From Ulota crispa (taxonomy: Eukaryota > Streptophyta > Bryopsida > Orthotrichales > Orthotrichaceae): a DNA stretch of 64,000 nt. Made by a program: the position numbers and the translations under genes. The notes beneath the pieces were generated by a model. The model was given only the letters and a program-made list of their open reading frames with translations. It was not told where the DNA came from and did not search any database. Shown here piece by piece: positions 58,705 to 64,000 of the stretch (positions within the stretch are counted from its first letter, which is position 1; every line of letters begins with the position of its first letter). The stretch lies in assembly GCA_963920765.1 (NCBI GenBank), contig OY987252.1, forward strand, positions 5,069,966 to 5,133,965, given 5' to 3'.

Positions 58705-59187
58705 TTAGCATTCAAAACAATTACCTAATAAGGAAATAAAAGAATGAAGAGTAAAGTCTACTTTTGCGCGTACCTTTGCTATTGACAAATCTTGCAAAGA
58801 GACATTTTTTTTGCAGTTTTTTGTTGGAACTATTGATGTTTGTCTTTGCAACCTTTGCAGAGGCACAAATTCTTGCGCAACTTGTGTTCTTGCCCGTCCA
58901 CCTTTCCTCTGCAACGGAGTGCTCTTGGATGCATTGCACAAAGTTGAGTATCCCTCAAAACGTGAACAAAGTGCAGTAGCCTTTGAACACCCCGCAGCAA
59001 ATAAGCCAATTTGCACTGCGTTGTGGAGAGCCTTCTTTCTTTTATTTCTCTCCTCATAATCTGTGATATGACTGCCTTCTTCATGTGAAATCAATGTACT
59101 CATTTTGCTAATCGTCAACAAAAATTTGAAATTACTTCTCAGTGTGTTTTGCAAATCTATCATTTTGACACTTATGTACTCACTCAC
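58705..59187 (-). CDS. Unrecognised 160-codon ORF inside the second CACTA element
   Basis: An uninterrupted minus-strand frame beginning MSEYISVKMIDLQNTLRSNF, with a basic, Cys/Gln-containing middle (NKRKKALHNAVQIGLFAAG, LQRKGGRARTQVAQEFVPLQ). I do not recognise it. It lies upstream of, and on the same strand as, the TnpA-like gene (53073-49660), so it could be a first exon of that gene or a chance frame. No other frame here is better. Confidence 0.3.
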   Translation of the reverse strand: MSEYISVKMIDLQNTLRSNFKFLLTISKMSTLISHEEGSHITDYEERNKRKKALHNAVQIGLFAAGCSKATALCSRFEGYSTLCNASKSTPLQRKGGRARTQVAQEFVPLQRLQRQTSIVPTKNCKKNVSLQDLSIAKVRAKVDFTLHSFISLLGNCFEC

Positions 59188-59499
59188 AATGTGAGGCGCA
59201 TGTAATCAATGATGGCTTTTGTATAAGTTGACACATGTCTAGTAATTATTGGACATCAGTACCCAAAAATCTGTAGAAATAACGTGAGAAATAGTTTTTA
59301 GGTAGACTAGATAAATCATTAAACCCAGTGTCAATCATTAGACATTTCAAAATATGTCATGCAGAATTTTCAACTTAATACTACTCTTGTGTAGATCATA
59401 CAAAAATTGTATTTGATGTTGGAAACATTGTTTTGTTCCATTTTATCCACCCTTTAGTAGGTCTTATTTTTTTAATTCTATAAAAATCACCATATTAGG

Positions 59500-59690
59500 T
59501 AAATTGGGAAAAAGAGTACTTTTTGGAACTTTTGAAGGTTTAGATGATCACCTAAAACGAAGCTCAGCTTTTTTTTTGGGTACACGTGCCGTCACCTGAG
59601 AGGAGGAATTTGCAAGGGAAAAAATTTTAGTGGCTTAGACAAAATTTGATACCTTTGAATCTGGTTTAAAGTGACTTTTCTAGATCTAGA
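59500..59690 (+). repeat. Dispersed repeat, inverted partner of 43010-43200
   Basis: The reverse complement matches 43010-43200 across 190 bases with scattered differences, including the TCACCTGAGAGGAGGAATTT and GGTACACGTGCC words. Confidence 0.75.
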
Positions 59691-60263
59691 TGATGTACAA
59701 ATTGGGACCCCCCATTTTCCCAATTTATCTAAATTGGTGTTTAAAGATTTTTAATTTCAAAAGTAGCAAAACTTTAAAATTAATTCTACTTCAATCATTA
59801 TCATATGCTTTAAAAACAATGCTTTCCATAAGACAATAACTATTGGATTGGAAATTTATGAAATAGTATATAAGGCATACGGAGGATGCAAGCTAAGGGT
59901 GACTACTATGTAAGTCGCAAGGGTAAAAATGAAGGGTTTTTTTAGCAAAAGAATCTAGTTTCATTGAAAAATGAAGTTTATAAGAGAGAAAGGACTCATA
60001 TTTAGAAAGAAGACTTGTTGACTATCCAATTTCCACCAAAATAAAATATATATCTCTAATGTGATAAGAGAAAAGGACTTTTGAACATAGCTCCTAAAAC
60101 TATCACACTGTTTTTTTCTTGCTAAACAGGACTCTTTAATTGATACGTAGACTCATAATATGGGCATAATCTTTTGGCATCATCATTGGAAGATTGGGAT
60201 AATTACATTTTGAAATAGATTTTTAATGAATGTAATTTATATTTTGGAGAAAAAGACTTTTAG

Positions 60264-60618
60264 GTGCTCCTGAATGACTACAACTTTTGGCCCTTTTTGG
60301 GATTAATATCTCTAAGCTAAATCTCTTTATTTAGCTTTTTTCTTTATTGAAGTGTCTTAGAATGGCATAAACTAGGGTGGTCAACCTTTGGAATTTGGAA
60401 CTCTCATTGAGAAGAGGGAAAATTCTCATTGAGAACACAATGTGCTCTTGAATGACTAAAATTTTTGGCCTTTTTGGGGGATTGATTTCTCAAAGTTAAA
60501 TCATTTTTTTTGGTGTTTTTCTTTTCTTAAGTGTCTTAGAATGGCATAAATTAGGGTGGCCAACTTTTGGAATTTGGATCTCTCATTAAGAAAAAGGAGA
60601 ATTCTCATTGGAAACACA
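60264..60618. repeat. Tandem duplication of a 178-bp unit
   Basis: GTGCTCCTGAATGACTA (60264) and GTGCTCTTGAATGACTA (60442) begin two units that share TTAGAATGGCATAAA, TAGGGTGG and GGAATTTGGA. No coding. Confidence 0.85.
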
Positions 60619-62577
60619 AAAACACTCCATTTTGTACTCAAAAAAGGATTTTTTTTTGCCACAAATGGGAACCCGTAGCTTGCATCTTCCCCATACTATT
60701 CCATTGCAACCTTGTGATTTATTCATGTTGGGCATTTCCTACATAATAGTTTTAGGTGTACAATTTTTATTTCTTATGAAAGTAAGAATTGGCATGGTTT
60801 TGTGAGTGAATTGATAGTTCCATTGAACATTGTGTATCAAAGTAAATTTTGTTTCAATATGAGAAAATAAATAACATTTACACTAGAACACATGAGAGTA
60901 GTAGTTCATAACAATAATGCTCATATTTACATGTTACATTACTAAATTATATAGATCTTTTCAAAGGTACTTCTATGTAAACAATTGTGGTTCATGTTTG
61001 TAATGTACATGTAATTAGTATGATTTTTGTGGTTTATAGCAAACATAATAAAAAATTAATGTAATATGACTGTCAAATTTTTAATACATTGTGTATTAAA
61101 CCTATATTCTATAGAGTCCATGGAGTATTAATTGGATACCCTTTAAATTTGCAATAAATTTGTATATACCCTTGCTTTTATATAAATTATTCATATGCCC
61201 TAGTATCAAAAATGTGATACAAAGTTGTTCTTGAATATGCCACTTCCCTTCTTCCTTGGGGCGCACACATAGGAAGAATGAAGTAGTGTGCGCACAAATG
61301 GAAAAGGGAAGTGCCACCTCCAAAAAATATATATATTTAAAAAAAATATTAAAAAATCTTATTGTCGTCTATGAAGAAGCAAAGGTATGTATGAAATTAT
61401 TGCAATCTCCAAGTGTACCATTGCAATTTTCTGTTGAATTTAGGTTGACACAAAATGGGCTAATTGTACAGTTTGACTAGATTTGAACTCTTTTGGGTAT
61501 TACAACACATAATTTTGGAAATTTGCCGTATTCACATTCAAAATTGGACTACATAGTGAGAATATGTTCATATGTAATACTGAATTCTACTTCACTACCA
61601 AAATTCTACACATAAATAAGAACAAAGGGCAAAACCAAAGCCAAAAATTATCCTTGAATTGATAATCCAAGATATCTTGGCATTTCAAGACATATGAGGA
61701 GCTTAGGACAAGATAAAAATTAAACAATTGGCCACAACATTATTCATGTTCATTTCAGAAGTGTTGGTAGTCATCATGTTCCAAATTAATATAGTCTTCT
61801 TACTAGAAAATGCATTGTTTTCAAGTGTAAATGATCACATTGTTTGGAAACGTTATCCAATTGTGTAACTGCAATCATGCATGTCATTTTGTTCGTTTTT
61901 GTAGTACACATTGCAGTGCATGTAGATAGAAGTTAATTAGGTAAGAATAGCAAATATTGGTGCCATAATTTTAGTATATAATTGCAAAGATCCTAATAAA
62001 TTAACTAATACAATGGAATAGGGCAATGAGTATTGAAAAAAATGATTGTAAATTATAAACTATTTGAATTTTATAGTGAATAAGTACCTATAATACGATA
62101 CATGCAAGAATAGAACTATTCACTTGAGGTTACCACAATGTAGCAAAAACATTTGTTGCTCTTTTATGTTCCTTGTTTTATGAAACATGTTGAGAATGTT
62201 TTCATACAACAAGAACAAATTAACAAACAATTTGATGTTGATTTGTACTGAATGTAGATGTAGGTATATCCTAGAGTATGTGTATGTCTAGGGACGTGGT
62301 TCACAATGGGGGTGTGCTAAAGACATTTGTAGCGTGTCTAAAAACATGTTTTTGGAAGATGGTGATGTAAGACATGGCAAATAAGGAATATGCAAATGTG
62401 TTCAAGGAACCAAGTATTAACCTTTCTTTAAGTTTTCTTAGTTTAATCAGGTGCAAATTAGATTCTCACTAAAGACAACGTTGACATTCATTCACGTTCC
62501 GAAAGAAGATTTAATTTTGGAAACTAAGATGAGGGTGTGTAGAAAACAGGAGTATAGTACATTCCATTGCCGTTGTA
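60619..62577. other. A+T-rich spacer upstream of the second TnpD
   Basis: No gene is recognised. In particular I found no YPCPC zinc signature and no SET-like sequence here, unlike the matching position of the first CACTA element. Confidence 0.4.
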
Positions 62578-62581
62578 GAAA

Positions 62582-64000
62582 ATGGGAGGAAAAAGATATA
62601 GCCTAAAATCAAGAAGGGATCATTTACGGCTGAATAAATGTGACCCATTTCTAATGCACTCCATGGTGGGAGGAGATCTTGTAAACAAGTATCATGATGA
62701 AGGAATGTGGTTAAATGGGAACGGCGATGTTGTGGCAGAGGAGCATGTTTGGAAAGACTTCTATGTGCAAATAAATGACAAGGAACAACTAGATCCATTC
62801 CATGACCTCCATCAGCAAGTTTTTGACGCGTTTGACATTGGTGACCGTTTAAGTGAAGAACTCTCCAGTGCAGACAAAGAAGGTGTAGAGGAGTAACTAA
62901 TGTCAAAGTCAACGGAGACAATGACCTCTTTGTATGAGGAGGCCATAAAACCAATAAATCCATAGGTTAAAGTTATTGTGATATCTGCTACAATTGTGTT
63001 GATGATCATGGCAAGTATACACGGAGTTAGCAACACTTTTATTGACAAACTTTTGAAGTATTTATTGACAGTAGTTTTGCCGTCTGGAAACATTGTTCCC
63101 AACAATTTTTATGAGGCCAAGAAATTAATCAAGAAACTAGGTTTGCATTACAACATCATACATGCTTGCCCCGATGGCTTTGTGTTATACCGAGGTGCAA
63201 TTGAGAATTCAACACATTGCCCTGTTGTGGGATGTAGGAAGTCTAGATTCATACAAGGCTCTAAAGTAATTCCAACAATAGTGGTACGTCATTTCCCTCT
63301 TATAACAAGGATTTTGCATATGTTTGGATCACCCATTATTGCTGAGTTATTTAGATATCATGCAAACCATCCTAACATAGATGATGGAGTCATGAAATCA
63401 ATTATAGATAGCCAAGCATGGAAGCACATTGTTGAACTAGTGGATTTGAGTTTCTCTAAAGACGTGAGGAGTTTGAGGTTTGGGATGTCACTGGATGGGG
63501 TGAATCATTTCACTCACAATAGTACAAGCCATTCAGCATGGCTAATTCTAATGGAAACATACAATTTACCCCCGTACTTGGTTACTAATTTTTTTTTCAT
63601 TCAACTTAGTATATTAGTTTCAAGGAAAGTGTCACCAACAAATGAGAACATGGACATTTTTATATGACCACTTATTGAAGAACTATAACAGTTGTGGGTT
63701 GGAGTTATTGCTCAAGACTTTTCAAAGCCCCCTGGGTCAAGGCAATTCACACTAAGGGGGGATATTGATGTGAACAATTACATATTATCTAGCATATGGA
63801 TTGATCTCAAGGATGTGCGCACATGGATATAAAGCTTGCACAGTATCTAGACCCAACACAGATGCTAGATGTCCGTCATCAGGTAATACATTAAATTCAA
63901 AAAGAAGAGCAAAGGGAAGAAAACTTGTTTATGGAGGTAGCAAGAGATGGACTAGATCTTCACATCCGTATTGAAGAGACCTAGAGTTTGATGGAATAGT
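62582..64000 (+). pseudogene. TnpD/Tnp2-like CACTA transposase of the second element, partial at window end
   Basis: One frame runs 62582-63667 with two stops (near 62895 and 62965) and continues in weaker form to the window end. Blocks: an acidic N-terminal part (FHDLHQQVFDAFDIGDRLSE), GVSNTFIDKLLKYLLTVVLP, NNFYEAKKLIKKLGLHYNII, HACPDGFVLYRG, FPLITRILHMF, SQAWKHIVE, LRFGMSLDGVNHFTHNSTSH followed by SAW, and ENMDIFI, then PLIEEL and LWVGVIAQDF beyond the stop at 63665. These match Transposase_21 and parallel the copy at 31022-32100, but sequence identity is moderate, so this is a different family. The rest lies outside the window. Confidence 0.85.

Larger units (their letters stand above)
46058..64000. 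mobile_element. Second CACTA element, left end to beyond the window
   Basis: CATTAGTAGAAATCCCCG at 46058 fits a CACTAGTAGAAA-type terminus with one C-to-T change, preceded by CAA. The junction is confirmed by repeat copies A and C, which run on uninterrupted. A subterminal cluster of CATGGC/GCCATG and GACATG words follows (46240-46430), different from the first element's motif. A TnpA/TNP1-like gene (minus strand) and TnpD (plus strand, reaching the window end) point away from each other. The right end is outside the window. Confidence 0.75.

Overview
The window reads as nuclear DNA of a land plant, most likely a moss. Two independent signs point there. (1) The only intact host gene, an NF-YB subunit on the minus strand (5353-6277), carries the long Met/Gly/Gln-rich tail that I associate from memory with moss NF-YB proteins. 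(2) A decayed mitochondrial nad7 copy (1 to about 1115) keeps the end of the intron at nad7 position 209 but has no interruption where seed plants carry introns 676 and 917. Both are family-knowledge arguments; no search was run.

Layout. 1-1115: nuclear copy of mitochondrial nad7. 1930-4380: repeat copy A, a CACTA transposon end (to 2786) and a small inverted-repeat element (4009-4371). 4440-7627: a GC-richer, apparently single-copy island holding NF-YB. 7628-9700: a Harbinger-like edge, repeat copy B and low-complexity sequence. 9744-12080: an 834-bp palindrome joined to a piggyBac transposase relic. 13592-37267: one complete 23.7-kb CACTA element with matching terminal inverted repeats and AAA on both sides. 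It holds a TnpA/TNP1-like gene (minus strand), a 110-bp minisatellite split by a fossil Ty3/gypsy chromovirus, a threefold 700-bp tandem duplication, a zinc-finger-plus-SET-domain gene, and a TnpD/Tnp2-like transposase (plus strand). 40780-42760: hAT transposase relic. 43703-44070: 368-bp hAT-type MITE, with a second copy at 46716-47071. 45115-46057: repeat copy D, cut by the left end of a second CACTA element. That element runs from 46058 past the window end, again with a minus-strand TnpA/TNP1-like gene and a plus-strand TnpD. A fossil gag-like stretch (55040-57720) sits inside it.

How it works together: the window is a nest of transposons around one conserved transcription-factor gene. Two different CACTA families share the same divergent two-gene plan. 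The first family has a palindromic motif, ATGACTA-n4-TAGTCAT or half of it, packed into its ends and also into introns and spacers. The most unusual content is a SET (lysine methyltransferase-type) domain placed behind a transposase-associated Cys/His domain inside the CACTA element. Stops and Arg losses in the plain DNA transposons and in the nad7 copy are mostly C-to-T or G-to-A changes, as expected after cytosine methylation. No tRNA, rRNA or CRISPR array was recognised.
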